Below, in pieces: positions 29,800 through 42,775 of a stretch of DNA of 64,000 nt. The translations under genes and the position numbers were made by a program. This stretch comes from Babylonia areolata (taxonomy: Eukaryota > Mollusca > Gastropoda > Neogastropoda > Buccinidae): NCBI RefSeq assembly GCF_041734735.1, contig NC_134887.1, positions 39,260,378 through 39,324,377 of the forward strand. Direction: 5' to 3'. The notes below the pieces were generated by a model. That model was not told where the DNA came from. It did not search any database and saw only the letters and a program-made list of their open reading frames with translations. The first letter of the stretch is position 1. Each line of letters begins with the position of its first letter.

Positions 29800-32047
29800 T
29801 GGCTGCATCAGCGGGACGGGGTGCTTCACTTCAGGCACAAATTCATCGCAGCCGCTCAACTAATAGCTACCAAACTGCACATAGTGACTGGAATATGATT
29901 GTGACACAATTTGCTGAAGTCTCAAGACGAGGTATGCAATAGCTTACTTGTAACTTTGAATTAAAAACAGAAATTGTAAAATGTCAGCTTCTGTTTATGT
30001 TGAAGGTTGTGGGCTATCTTCCTGATTCAAATATTTCACTTTGTCCAGACCAGTTACTGATTTCATCTCCTTCACTTTTCTATGATTTATCGGATGAATT
30101 ATAAGTCAAATCTTCATTATCTGGGTCGAATTCGCTGCAAGAGTCTATTATGATATCAACAAGCACTTGCTGTGCAGTAAGCCTTTGACATTTTACCATA
30201 TCGATGTGGAAAACCGGATTAAAAACACATTGATCGCTTGATTTTTTGAGTGAAACTTGGCATGCCAGTGAGGAAGGAAGTTAAGTTGGAGTTACTTCCC
30301 TTACCTAGCAGTTTGATGCATAATAATGAGGTGATGAACTGGTTGAAATAAACAGGTTTCTTTGCCCGCCTGCTAGGTGGGCTGAGGTGGAGAATGGTGA
30401 TCAGTGGCATCCACCTCTTTGATCTAAAGGTGCCCATTTTCTGTGTGTGGTATAAAGGTATGAAAGGAAATTTTGAACTATAAGTGCTGTTTTTTTTCTT
30501 CTTTTAAAAAAAATTATATGAATGCATCAAGGAACGACAACAACAAAAAGCTTGCAGTCCACAACCCCCCCACCCCCTCCCCTCCACTCCCCTTCTCACC
30601 AAGAAAACAGGGGCATGTGGCCCACAAGGTGACTGCTGAGCTTTTCACATGGGTTGTTGTGGCGGGGTGGAATTAAGCCTTTCACCCTCGACAGCGGTTT
30701 TTGGCACGGTCCAGGGGTCATCTAAAAAAAAACAAAAAACAATAGTCTGGCTGGTCACGTGGTTGCCGAAACTTTCTTTGTGAATGGTGACTGCCTTGGC
30801 AGGGTATTTGAAACAATTTTTCAGGAAATTATGACTCGATTTAGAAGCGTTTTGTGTGTGTGTGTGTGTCTCTGTGTGTGTGTGTCTGTGTGTGTGTGTC
30901 TGTTGTAAAGCAAAGTTATTGACAGCCAGGATGTACAGTGTGGAAAGAACTGGCTAGAATTTTGTTTGGTTTGCCACATGACGACAATATTGACCATAGA
31001 CGTTTGGCAGAAAATTAAAGTAATGTTGTTGTTGATCAACTGCCGTGTTTCTGTTGATGTTCATGAGGGTTACACACTACTGAGTATATCAAAATGTAGC
31101 AGATATGGTTGTGTTGGAAGTGGGTGTAAAACAAAAAACCCAGTATTTTTTCTTCTTCTCGTTCTTCAGATGGACAGAACCCTTAGTATTTTAGCTTGAA
31201 GCCTTCATTTCAGCCCCCAGATGATGGATTTCAAGCTGTAATACTGTAATAATGTTTTCAGTGAGTGTGTTTATTGTAATTTGTTTTTGTTTTTTCTTTC
31301 CAATAATCTCTTAAGAAAAACCAAAAAGGCAAATAGTATATTTGGGTAGATTTAACCCTTTCACTGCCTGGGAAATAAGATTTGAGTGAAATCTTTATGC
31401 CAGGGTTTTTTCACAAAATATGGGTGTATATTTTCAAAAAAATCTCTGTGTGCTTTATCATTGGAGAGAGACCCATAAAAGTATAAATTTTCTGAAAGAT
31501 GATATGATTAAAGAATGGAAAACACATGACGTTTTTCTAATTTTGTATTTTTCAAAAGACATGCAATAATCTTTAAAACAAGTGGGTTTTTTTTGTCAGA
31601 TTGTTCATTATCAATATTAGTCAGGTTATTTGCACAGTAATACGATAATATCAGGACAAATGGTTGATAACTGTACGCACAAATTATACCAGAAAAGAGA
31701 CATACACGATTCATTGTGACTACTTTAAGTGGTAACGATCGACATAGATGTGACTGTCCAGTCCTTTCAGTCAAATCATTTTTCTTGAAAAAAAATCATC
31801 ATGCCCATCAGTAAAGTCAGACCCAAGAACTGTTTCATTTCAAAAACATTTATATCTGTCCATGCTCATAGTCTGGAGTACAGTTTGGTTTGTTTTTTTT
31901 CTGCCTGCCTGGATTCGCCTGCACCTGTTTGAGTGTCTGCTGTGCATACAAACTGGCTTCCTTAGCAGATTTCTGATTTAGATTGTCATCTATAAAAAGA
32001 GGAGAAAAAGTCAGTGCAGTTGTCTGCGTTGTGTGTGTCTTTTTCAG
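29800..32047. other. ACAD 3' UTR and intergenic sequence
   Basis: AT-rich and mostly single-copy-like, with a short GT run at 30853-30900. No gene recognised. Confidence 0.5.
30347..30352 (+). terminator. Candidate poly(A) signal AATAAA for the ACAD gene
   Basis: AATAAA lies about 780 bases after the stop at 29569, with no clear alternative between. Only the hexamer supports it. Confidence 0.25.
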
Positions 32048-32547
32048 TCCTCTGTAACCAGTAAAGTCGTGAATGTTGCTTGTTGGCCCCACATTGATCC
32101 TCTCAAACACGGTAAGGACACGCCCCCTGAGCCTCTGCCCCCCTCCTCTTCCCTCCCCCCCCCGCCCCCCACGCCACACCCCTCGAGTGCACATTGTCCA
32201 TTTAACCCTCAGTCCCCTCATCCTATTTCTACCTCTACGCCTCCTCTGCGTTGATTCAGTGTTAAGATTGTCGCTTCCTCTGTGTCGTCATCGGCCTCCT
32301 TCCGTCTCGAGAGACGATAGCTGCACCAGAAATGTAGTCACTGCCGGGCATTGCACTTCCTGCTGTGGCTGTGTAGACCGATGCTGGAGTGGCAATCTCT
32401 ACTGCATGTTGGACAGATATAGGCAGATGCTGCTTGGTTATCAGAATTTGACTTGCGTGTGGCTCTTTTTCTCCTCAGCGAGTCAGTGCGGCTTCTCTCT
32501 GCTTGTTACACCTCCCTCTGTGTACTGCTGCTATTTGGGTAGCATCC

Positions 32548-32912
32548 CTGACGGGCGCAATAGCCGAGTGGTTAAAGCGTTGGACTGTCAATCTGAGGGT
32601 CCCGGGTTCGAATCACGGTGACGGCACCTGGTGGGTAACGGGTGGAGATTTTTACGATCTCCCAGGTCAACATATGTGCAGACCTGCTAGTGCCTGAACC
32701 CCCTTCGTGTGTATATGCAAGCAGAAGATCAAATACGCACGTTAAAGATCCTGTAATCCATGTCAGCGTTTGGTGGGTTATGGAAACAAGAACATACCCA
32801 GCATGCACACCCCCAAAAACGGAGTATGGCTGCCTACATGGCGGGGTAAAAACGGTCATGCACGTAAAAGCCCACTCGTGTGCATACGAGTGAACGCAGA
32901 AGAAGAAGAAGG
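32548..32912 (+). mobile_element. SINE A, full, with target duplication
   Basis: GGGTAGCATCCCT on both sides (32537 and about 32911). Body close to the copies at 19329 and 34610, so young. Confidence 0.96.
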
Positions 32913-32977
32913 GTAGCATCCCTCTGTCATGGTGGCAGAGTCTGCTCTACACAGCTGTCACTCACTGTTCATCGATC

Positions 32978-33577
32978 TTGCCAGTCTCTTCACTGCTCCC
33001 TTTATTTTCTGTTGAATCATCTGATAAAAGTTCACTCTCTTCTTCTTCCTGTAGTTGTATGAACGATACGTGACTGGAACAACCTGCCTGAAACAGCTAT
33101 GGCAGCAGACACTTTGGACACCTTTAAGTCTAGGGTGACCCCCAGTCAGTAGTTAATTAGATAATAGGTCCCCTACCCCCCCTCCTCCTCCCCACCCCCT
33201 CTCTTACCCCAATACTTTTGGGTTTTTAAAATTTATTTTTGGGGCCCTGCTGTCTTAGATCAGCAAGGGACCGGCTAGCTCGGAAGGGCGAAAAGTGAAG
33301 TGATAGTAGCCTGCCGGAGAACCCACTTAGAGTAGGACTAGGTTTTCATCCTCACTAATAGGTCTGTCGCTTTCTGTAGTTTGTTTTTCTTTCATCGCAA
33401 CCCAACAAAAACGGCGTAAAAATCAAATTGATGATTGTGGCCGTCAACGCAGTGAAAGTGAAAGTTCTTTCTGAGTAACAGCTAAAGACTAGTTCTCTCT
33501 TGCCAATCTCTTCACTGCTCCCTTTATTTTCTGTCGAATCATCTGATAAAGTTCACTCTCTTCTTCTTCCTGTAGTT
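32978..33577 (+). mobile_element. LINE 3' tail between ~80 bp direct repeats
   Basis: 33066-33150 codes IRDWNNLPETAMAADTLDTF then KSRVTPSQ and a stop, the usual end of many LINE ORF2s (CR1/L2/Jockey style). Flanks 32978-33058 and 33499-33577 are near identical (CTCTTCACTGCTCCCTTTAT, AATCATCTGATAAA, TCTTCTTCTTCCTGTAGTTG). Confidence 0.8.
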
Positions 33578-33579
33578 GT

Positions 33580-34560
33580 GGACGCTTCAGTTCTTTCTGA
33601 GCAACAGCGAAAGAAAACGATTTTAGTCGTTTTGGTGCACCTCAATCACACAGCTTGAGCCGAGTGTCGCCATTTTGCTGAGCGTGCAACGAGTGAGTCA
33701 AGACACAGCCAGTAACCCAACCAAATTGTTCAAGTAAAGGATCAGCTCATGACATAGCTGGGGTTTCTAGCAATCAATAGAATCTAGAAAGATTCCCGAA
33801 GCTAAAGCTACCAGTGTTTTTGTTAACGAACTCGATACAAACCAGGGAGAAGTCAGAATATTTCAGTGACGAGTTATTTCATCGCTGTGGTAGCAAAGTG
33901 TACATGGCTGGGCTGAGTAATCTTGTCATATGGGCAGCCCAAGGATTCTAAAAAGGTTGATTAAGCTGTTTCAAGATTGGTTAAAAAGTTGACCATGAGC
34001 TATGCGAGTAAAAACAAAAACTCTGAGGAATGCTGTTTTGTGTGTGCGTGTGTGTGACAGACTAATATTCTTTACTAATAACATTTTGATGTTTTGAGCA
34101 CGATGATTATATGTATAAATAACTTGTGGATGAGTTTTTGAAGCCTTTTATGATGGTATGGTGAAAGATGTTACATGCATACAAGATTTAATATGTGTAT
34201 GTTTTATGTGTGTGTGTGCATGTGCGTGAGAGAACATTCTTTACTGATGACATTTCGATGTTTTGAGCATGATGATTATATGTACAAATAACTTGTGGAT
34301 GAGTTTTTAAAGCCTTAATGATGATATGATGAAAGGTGTTAAATGCATACAAGATGTAATTAGGGTATGAGTGCTGAAGGCAGAAGTATAATAGATTGTT
34401 CCAGTATTTATGCTTTTTCTTTTAAAGATATATGTATGTTTTTTGCATTAGAATTTTTTATGTATTGATATTTCATTAATCAGGAAGCATTTTGCACTAG
34501 AAGCTTTAGATCTCAGTTGGGTTTTTTTTTTTTATAACAAAGGTAATAAATCATTATCAA
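33580..34560. repeat. Intergenic sequence with a ~190 bp direct duplication
   Basis: CATTTTGATGTTTTGAGCAC, ATAACTTGTGGATGAGTTTT and GTTACATGCATACAAGAT at 34075-34195 recur at 34250-34355. Nothing else recognised. Confidence 0.75.
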
Positions 34561-34611
34561 TCATGATGCAGAGTGCTTTTTGAGAAAGAGAAAATGAGCA
34601 CTTAGTGTGAA

Positions 34612-34976
34612 TACTTCTTCTTCTTCTGCGTTCACTCGTATGCACACGAGTGGGTTTTTATGTGTATGACCGTTCTTTACCCCGCCATGTAGGCAGCCAT
34701 ACTCCGTTTTCGGGGGTGTGCATGCTGGGTATGTTCTTGTTTCCATAACCCACCGAACGCTGACATGGATTACAGGATCTTTAACGTGCGTATTTGATCT
34801 TCTGCTTGCATATACACACGAAGGGGGTTCAGGCACTAGCAGGTCTGCACATATGTTGACCTGGGAGATCGTAAAAATCTCCACCCTTTACCCACCAGGC
34901 GCCGCCACCGTGATTCGAACCCGGGACCCTCAGATTGACAGTCCAACGCTTTAACCACTCGGCTATTGCGCCCGTC
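34612..34976 (-). mobile_element. SINE A, full, reversed, with target duplication
   Basis: AGTGTGAATAC lies on both sides (about 34605 and 34977). Confidence 0.95.
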
Positions 34977-35049
34977 AGTGTGAATACAAAACGCACACAC
35001 AAAACTGTACTGTGCATGCCCACGTTCACCCGACTCACAAATGCGCAGA

Positions 35050-35200
35050 GACTGAGTGATACTAACACACACACACACACGTCTCTCTCTCTCTCACACA
35101 CACACACACACGCATACAAACACACACGTTATCAAGGTTCTCAAACAAACATTTCCAGAGAACACAGACACACACACACACACAAGCACCTGCACACATG
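35050..35200. repeat. (CA)n with CTCT interruption
   Basis: CA runs at 35066-35080, 35095-35130 and 35165-35186. Confidence 0.9.
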
Positions 35201-36650
35201 CACAAGAATCCGACATTTTTTCCATTTCTTTTTTTTTTTAATCATGGAACAGAGGGTTGAAGAAGAACAAGTTTGGTTATCACCCCAGCTAGTATTTTTT
35301 AAAAATAAACATCAACATCAACAAGTCTAAATGTATATTATTTTCAAATCCAGTAATGAAATCGACAAGTAGTAGATGGTATGAACTAACAGCACCAAAA
35401 ACAAACTGAAACCTGCCCCAATCCTTTTGAATCCTTTTGATTTGGATCACGACTCCAAGTGAAAAAAGGAGGATGACAACAAGTGTTCTTTACATATCTT
35501 TGTTGTGAACATTTAATCAGTGACTCTCTAATAAATGCTCCCATTAATAATAGCTGTTAAAAAATACTCCTGGATTGGAGAACATAGTTTTAATTAGCAT
35601 CCTCAAAATCCCTGCCCTCCCCCCTTCCCAAGAGTAAAACTTTTTACATAATTATAATCATTTTATTTTGTGATTAGCTCATTAATTTAAGGTATTCCTG
35701 GTTCAACTTACCATGAGAAGAAATAAGTGATTTTCATAAAATGTGACACACAATCATTTAGTTCAACTGAAGACAACACACCACTTTCAGAAAATCTGGA
35801 GGAAAAAGAAAATGTCTGGCAGTAGCTTTTTTTTTTTTTTTTTTTTTAATAATTATTTTTATAAATTCACAAACATATTCAGTGAAAAGCATTTTGATTT
35901 TTCTGAGGACCAGCTGCCTTGGCAGTCATGCCCTCTGAAGGATTACCAATCGTACCCCCAGGACAGAAGCCAATCTTGTTTTATTTTCTTCTTCTTCTTT
36001 CTTTTTTTAATCAAATATCATCAAAAATTGTTTGATAAAAATGAAGAAGAAGTAAGATTATGCCATCCAGTAAAGAAGTCAGAATCTTCAAAATATGTGT
36101 ATACCTACTTTGATGACGAAACCCTTTCCTAAAAATACCAGACTTGTTATGTTTACATATACATATATAAAACTGGTACTTTTATTTTATGTTTTCCGAC
36201 ATTACATGACAATATCATTCAATAAGTCAAAGTTTTTTGTTGTTTTGTTTTTTTAAAAAGTGTACTTCATAACATGTGTAAAAAGTTTTTATAGACACTA
36301 TCCACAACCGGTTTCACCCTGCAAGTAATTCATTCAGGTTCAAACAAACCACGCTTTTTTGCTTACATGATTAGAGTTAAATTTATCATATTCTTGTTTA
36401 CATGATTTGAATGATTAAAGAAACCATGCTTTTGCTTATAAGAATAGAACTTTCAGCCCACAATGTCAATGAAACTGTCCATACCAAATGCAACAGAATT
36501 ATGTCGCAGAATAACGTTGGGGGCACTGGGGGAGGGAGGAAGGGATGTGAACAGGAAAAACTAGTTCCACAAGCGCAGCCAAATTTTATGTTACCATATG
36601 TGTCAACAGCCAGCACTTAAAAAAGCTCCAACTTGAAATCAATAGCTTTT

Positions 36651-36732
<82 letters not shown>

Positions 36733-39700
36733 ATGTCAGGTCTTGACCGATGTAATAATGCTTTTTTTCTTTTTTGCAATTTGATAATCATCTGTGGGAT
36801 TTTGAGTGTGTGTGTGTGTGTGTGAATATGTGTCTTATCCCAATCTAAGGTTTACCATTCTGATTGATATTTTCGTAAAGACATTTGGGATGCATCTGAT
36901 CTCAAAACAAAGTGGACACAATGATTTACGTCATGATGATGTTAATGGGCAGTGGAAAGAAGGGTCAGGATGTAAGGTTTCCACAAAATACTGGTGGCTG
37001 TATGTTTTCCATGCTGCTTCCCCCCCCCCTCCCAAACAGGACAGCAAATCTATATATGTACAAAGTAAAAACGTGGGTCACATTTTTTGCATAAAAGAAG
37101 TGCTGGCTGAAGACAAATCTGCTTCTCATTACACTCTGCAGTCTCTGCTGAATGGGACGAGAGAGAAGGAGAGAGAGAGAGAAAAAAAAAACCCCAAAAA
37201 AAACACACACACAAAAACTACACATTAGTTTCTTCACACTTGATATCAAAATGTGTGATCCAGTGTGCAACATACCATGGTGACACGCTGACATCCTAAT
37301 TTCAATCAAACTGGTTCAAAAAGGAGAACAAAAAGGGAATGTTACAAATTTCACTTCGTCCTTTCTGTCTGTATTTCTCCTTGAATCACTGATTCATGGT
37401 TCTCCTCCTTTTTTTAATTTTCTTTTCTTTTTTTTTCTTTTTTTCTTTTTTTACTCTTATAACAAACAAACAAAAAAAGTTTACAAAATATGAAGGAGGA
37501 GAACTGAAAGAAAGATTATGCCATCAGAATCTTCAAAATAAGTCTCCACCTACTTTGATGACAAAGCCTTTTCCAAAAAATAGACAATATATATATATAT
37601 AATATTCTTATCCCATCCCTCCTCCATTCGAACCAACACCCCGTCTTCTTGCATTAAGCAAACAGCGAGCAGAGCAGACCACAAAAGTCACCGACACAGA
37701 TGTTACACCAACAAGCATATATCACAAATCTTTAAAAAAAAAAAAAAAAAGTTTGTTCATCTTCTAAAGAGCGTGCTATGTAACCAAACTATAGATAATA
37801 TCAAGCAAGAAAATTTAGTCTGCAAAATGTTATGAAAGAATGAAAAGCAAAAACAAACAAACAAACAAAAAAAAAACACTTGCAACCCTGCTGAAGATGG
37901 TTAAAATTCCCACAAGCCCCTCTCTTGCGTTAAAATAAATTATGTGTGTGTGTGTCACTGTGTGTGTGTGTGTCACTGTGTGTGAAAAACAAACCTAAAC
38001 CTTAAAATACCAATTTTATTGCAACTGAAACCCCTGAGACAAAACGTCCAATGAAATGCAGTTTGTGCAAGTGCATGTGTGTGTGTGTGGTTTGGGGGGG
38101 TCTGGGGGGCTGAGGGGGGGAAGAGAGTGCACATGTGTTTGCATATCGCATGCATGTGTGCACATGGACATACATACATACATGTATGACGACAAGGAGG
38201 TAATAACGGGCATGGCAGCAGAGAAGATACGGAACTAAACATGATTATTGCCTGACCTTGTTATCCAGATTATCCATCTGCTGCTGGTCTGGGTTTTTTT
38301 TTTTTCTTTTCTTTTTTTTCATGTTTAAAATTTTTTTCTTCTTTAAATGTATTTTAAACATGAAGTATATAGATCTGTAATGAATATCACTGCACAAACT
38401 CTGTTGTACATCTTTTATCTTAAAACACACATGCATGCACACACACACACACACACACACTGCATGCCTTTGTGCACAGACATAACATGTATGTTATAAC
38501 ACAAACAACCTACAAATGCTTTAATAGACTATGAACGGAAAAGAATGAAGACAACTGCCACAATGAAGTGACCCAAGAACAGCGTTTTTCTGTTGTTTTT
38601 TTTAATTGCATTTCTTAATACTGTGAGCAAATGTGTAAGGTTCTGATTTCCACTGTCCCTTTTTCAAACAGATTACATTGTTTTAAAAATCTGACTTTGA
38701 TTTATTTTCACATAAGACTGCTCAAACAGATTACAATGTTTTAAAAATCTGACTTTGATTATTTTCACATAAGACTGCTCAAACAGATTACACTGTTTTA
38801 AAAATCTGACTTTGATTTATTTTCACATAAGACTGCAAAAGCAATGAAACCCTTGTGATATAGTGTGTGACTCTTTTCCTTTTCTTCTTGTGTGGACTTC
38901 ACCCACAACCCCACCCCCTTTTAACACTCATATCAGACAGTGAAATATATAACTATTTACTTCTATACAATGATTTTTATTTCTCATCTGTATTTTGGAC
39001 CTTGAAAAAAAAGAAAAAAAAGAAGTCATCTATGTTCAAAAATGTAATACAAATTTCAATATAACAGCAAACCTCTCAACTGACTCAAGACACTTAAAAA
39101 CGTCTTGCCACACAGCATCTGTCAATGATATCCAGTTCAACTGACCACAAGCACAAACATACTGTCCATTTCAACAAAGCTGGGGCGGAAAAAAAAATCT
39201 GAACACGGCAGTCTACCTTTTTAACCAACAGATCCCACAGAACACTGGTCACAGGTCTGTTGGGAGCTATACGAATAATGTGGATGGCACACCACTGTTT
39301 GCCAATGACGGTATTGCATAGAAACGCAAAGATGACAAACCAAACTGTGAGCAAACTATCAGTTTTGCTTGGATCAGATGGGTATAGTATAATTATCATT
39401 ATGCACATGTGCATCGTCATGTTTGGAAACAGCTGGTAAAAGAAAAAATCTGAATACAAACAAAACAACTGACAATAACAAAATCAGTTTATCAGTTGAC
39501 AATAACAACAAGTTATCGATATGAACATGTCTGAAGATCATCAACACAGTAATAATAATACCACCAAATATTCAAAAAGGTTATAAATATAAAAGACTAT
39601 GTTCAGCAAAAACTGTACACACCTTCTTGCTACAACATGGAAAAAACAAAAACAACAACAACAACAAAAACCCAACCACAACAAAAAACAAGTACCACAA

Positions 39701-41515
39701 CTGAAAAACAACAACAACAATAACTGAGCTCTTGAAGTTAAAAGAGGGTGAGGGAGATGATGGAGAGGTTGAAAGATAACTGTAATTAGTGTAAAGAATC
39801 GGAACTGGGAGTAAGGAAGAGAATGGGGGTGGGGGGGGGGAACGGTCCTATCAGGGGACAAGGTTCACTCTTGGAAAACAGAAATCTTGAGAATGGAAAA
39901 GAAATAAAGAAGAAGAAAAAAAAGAAATCTGGTGTGAGCATGACTGACTAAATCCATCCACATCATTTCACACACACTGTCCTGGTCCTACCATCAACCA
40001 TGAATGTTGTCCTTCACAAACTGATTCCTTGACACCAACAGACACAGCCATGAAGTAGCGTTTTATACGAATGCCTTTCAGTCTCTGCCTGGACTAGATT
40101 TTCCCAAAAACCCAACACTCCATTGATAACGGATTCCTGTCAGACAAAACCATGGGCTGTGCTTTCTCTGTTGCTCAACTATGTGAGTGAGAGTTCATCA
40201 GCAAACTGAGGGTAGTTCTAAATTAATAGCCATCAGCCAGGGACAGGCTACTACAAACTCAGTAGCGGGTCAACCATCACCGTCCCTGCAGGTCCCCAGG
40301 TAGTGGACAGGGGGACAGCCCTCAGATATGATGGTCAGCTATGAAATTCGCAGCCTTAGCCAAACTTAGCCCCCCCCCCCCCAACCCCCTTCCCCCAGTA
40401 TTCTGAAGATGGAGGTGCTGGGTCTCACTCTAAGGAAACACAACACCACCACGCATTAACGCCTATCAGTGAACAAGAAGAAGAAGGATAGATATAGATA
40501 TCAGCCGTCTTCAGGAAAACGTCTGTGGTCCTTAACGTTTTATGAATTTTGTATATAATACAACACACACACACACATACAGAGCTAATGGATCATTACA
40601 ATCACCTTCTGGTTGTAATACACAGCTTTCCAGTCTTCCTTTCACCACACTACTGGTATTCTCAATTTAGTTGTTCTACTCTTTCTCTGAAATGATCTCT
40701 CGAATGGATCAAACCTGTCAGAAACGGAACAAAAGTTTGAAACCCCCCCCCCCCCCCCCCCCAAAAACAACAAGTCGGTTTGGATTTCAGAGACCCCTTG
40801 TCTTTCCAACATTCTGGATTACTGTCTTCAAGGCTTCCATAAACCAACCAGTGAATATTCAGACTCAAATATTCAGAATAAAATCTGAAATCGCATGACA
40901 CTAGATACAGTCAACTCACAGTGAGAGGATGAACCTGCAATACATCAGTCTATAAACTGTGACAAAGGCAAAAAGTTTTTTTTTTTAAAAACCCTGTCCA
41001 CACAGACTGTAAAGAGCACTTGCATGTTTCACATTCATCAAACGTCATTTCCCAACGTCTTTCTGATAATGATAGCAAATCTCTCTCTCCCTGATCTCCA
41101 ACACACTTTCCTCTCTCTACAGGCTGCTCACACCAGTAACATCACCATAATCAACACTTTACAGAGGATTAAGGTACATTCAGATCATAGATAAAAACAC
41201 GGCAAGGGTCGTCTGGCCAAAGAAGACAGGCAATATACACACTACAAACACAAAACACATACATGGATTATACACACAACAAACACAAACACATACATAG
41301 ATTATACGCACAGCAAACACAAACAATGTCAACATTCGGATGGGAGACAAAAACAGCGAATCTGCCCACACATGTCTGGATTAAAACGACGGCAAAGTCA
41401 CAGAAGTGGAACAAATACTTCATCACTCTTATTTCAGTGACAACACACATAGGTACCACAACTCATGTTTCTATAAAAAAAACTTATTCATTGACGATGT
41501 TATGTGCTCTGGATT

Positions 41516-41546
<31 letters not shown>

Positions 41547-42284
41547 TTGCTGAGACGATATTAAGTATTGCATGTTTTTAATTTAGTCTCGTCAAGACTG
41601 ACTAAAGCCACTAAGATTATCAATAAGCAATCCCCCCTCCCCCCCCCCCCCCAAGAAAAAAGGTTACTTACACATTAAAAGACTTATGAAGGACAAGTAT
41701 CTTGATTTTCATCAAACAAATGATATCTGAGGGGGGAAATAGCATATATATATATATATATATATCTAAATAAAATCAAAGAAAAAAATGGATATAAATC
41801 AAATCCTGCAGTCATAACTGAGGTTAATTTCCACTACAGATTGTCGACATGACTATTCCAGACGATTTTTGACCAGATCTACTCACCCTGTCTAACACAC
41901 CTCTGTTAAACCAACAGAACCATCTTAATGACTGAATATTTCACATTTATTTCCCTGACCTGACAATCTGACCCACAGACACTGATAGCATGATTAATTC
42001 ACTTCAACAGATTATGAAATCCACCCTCTGTGAGTGCCTGCTCAATACATGGCAAATAACGATGTAATTTCACTGTCAACAATGACCAGCTATGATCCAT
42101 CCAGGCATTGTCCCACAGGGTTGTATTATTATTATTTATTTATTTAATTTAATTTAATTTTTATTATTATTTATTTATTTATTTTTGTACGCTTGTGGTT
42201 GGCTTCATCAGGTTTTTGCGCCTTATACATATTATTATTAGTGGTGGTTCTTTTTTTGTGTATTTATCTTTTTTTTTCCCCCCT

Positions 42285-42412
42285 CAAGGCCTGACTAAGC
42301 GCGTTGGGTTACGCTGCTGGTCAGGCATCTGCTTGGCAGATGTGGTGTAGCGTATATGGATTTGTCCGAACGCAGTGATGCCTCCTTGAGCTACTGAAAC
42401 TGAAACTGTACA
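42285..42412 (+). mobile_element. SINE C tail
   Basis: CAAGGCCTGACTAAGCGCGT to GAGCTACTGAAACTGAAACT, almost identical to 15180-15313. Confidence 0.9.
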
Positions 42413-42484
42413 CAGAGCATGTGCAAAAAAAATGATGATTTGATCCAGCTCCCGTCACCTATCTTACCCCTGAATAATTTTCAC

Positions 42485-42775
42485 TTCAATGTAACAACAA
42501 ATTTCTCTGAGTAAAATAAAATCTGGGTTGCTCTCCCCCGGAAGAGTGGTTCACCACAGTTCTGAGGGGGACTACCCCCCCCCCCCTCGCCTCCCCACCT
42601 TTTTCTTTTCTTTTTTCCATCTGCAAGTGTATATGTTTTGCTATAAAAGTTGACTTTTCTAAAGAATTTTGCCAAGACATCCCCTTCATTGCTATGGGTT
42701 CTTTTACCTGCGGTAAGTGCAAGCCTGCATGCAAAAGGGACCCCCAGTCTCTTTGTCTCATCCCGAAAGACTACC
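42485..42775 (-). mobile_element. SINE B fragment, reversed, old
   Basis: ACAAATTTCTCTGAG, GTGGTTCACCACAGTTCTGA and GGTTCTTTTACCTGCGGTAA; strongly diverged. Confidence 0.6.
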
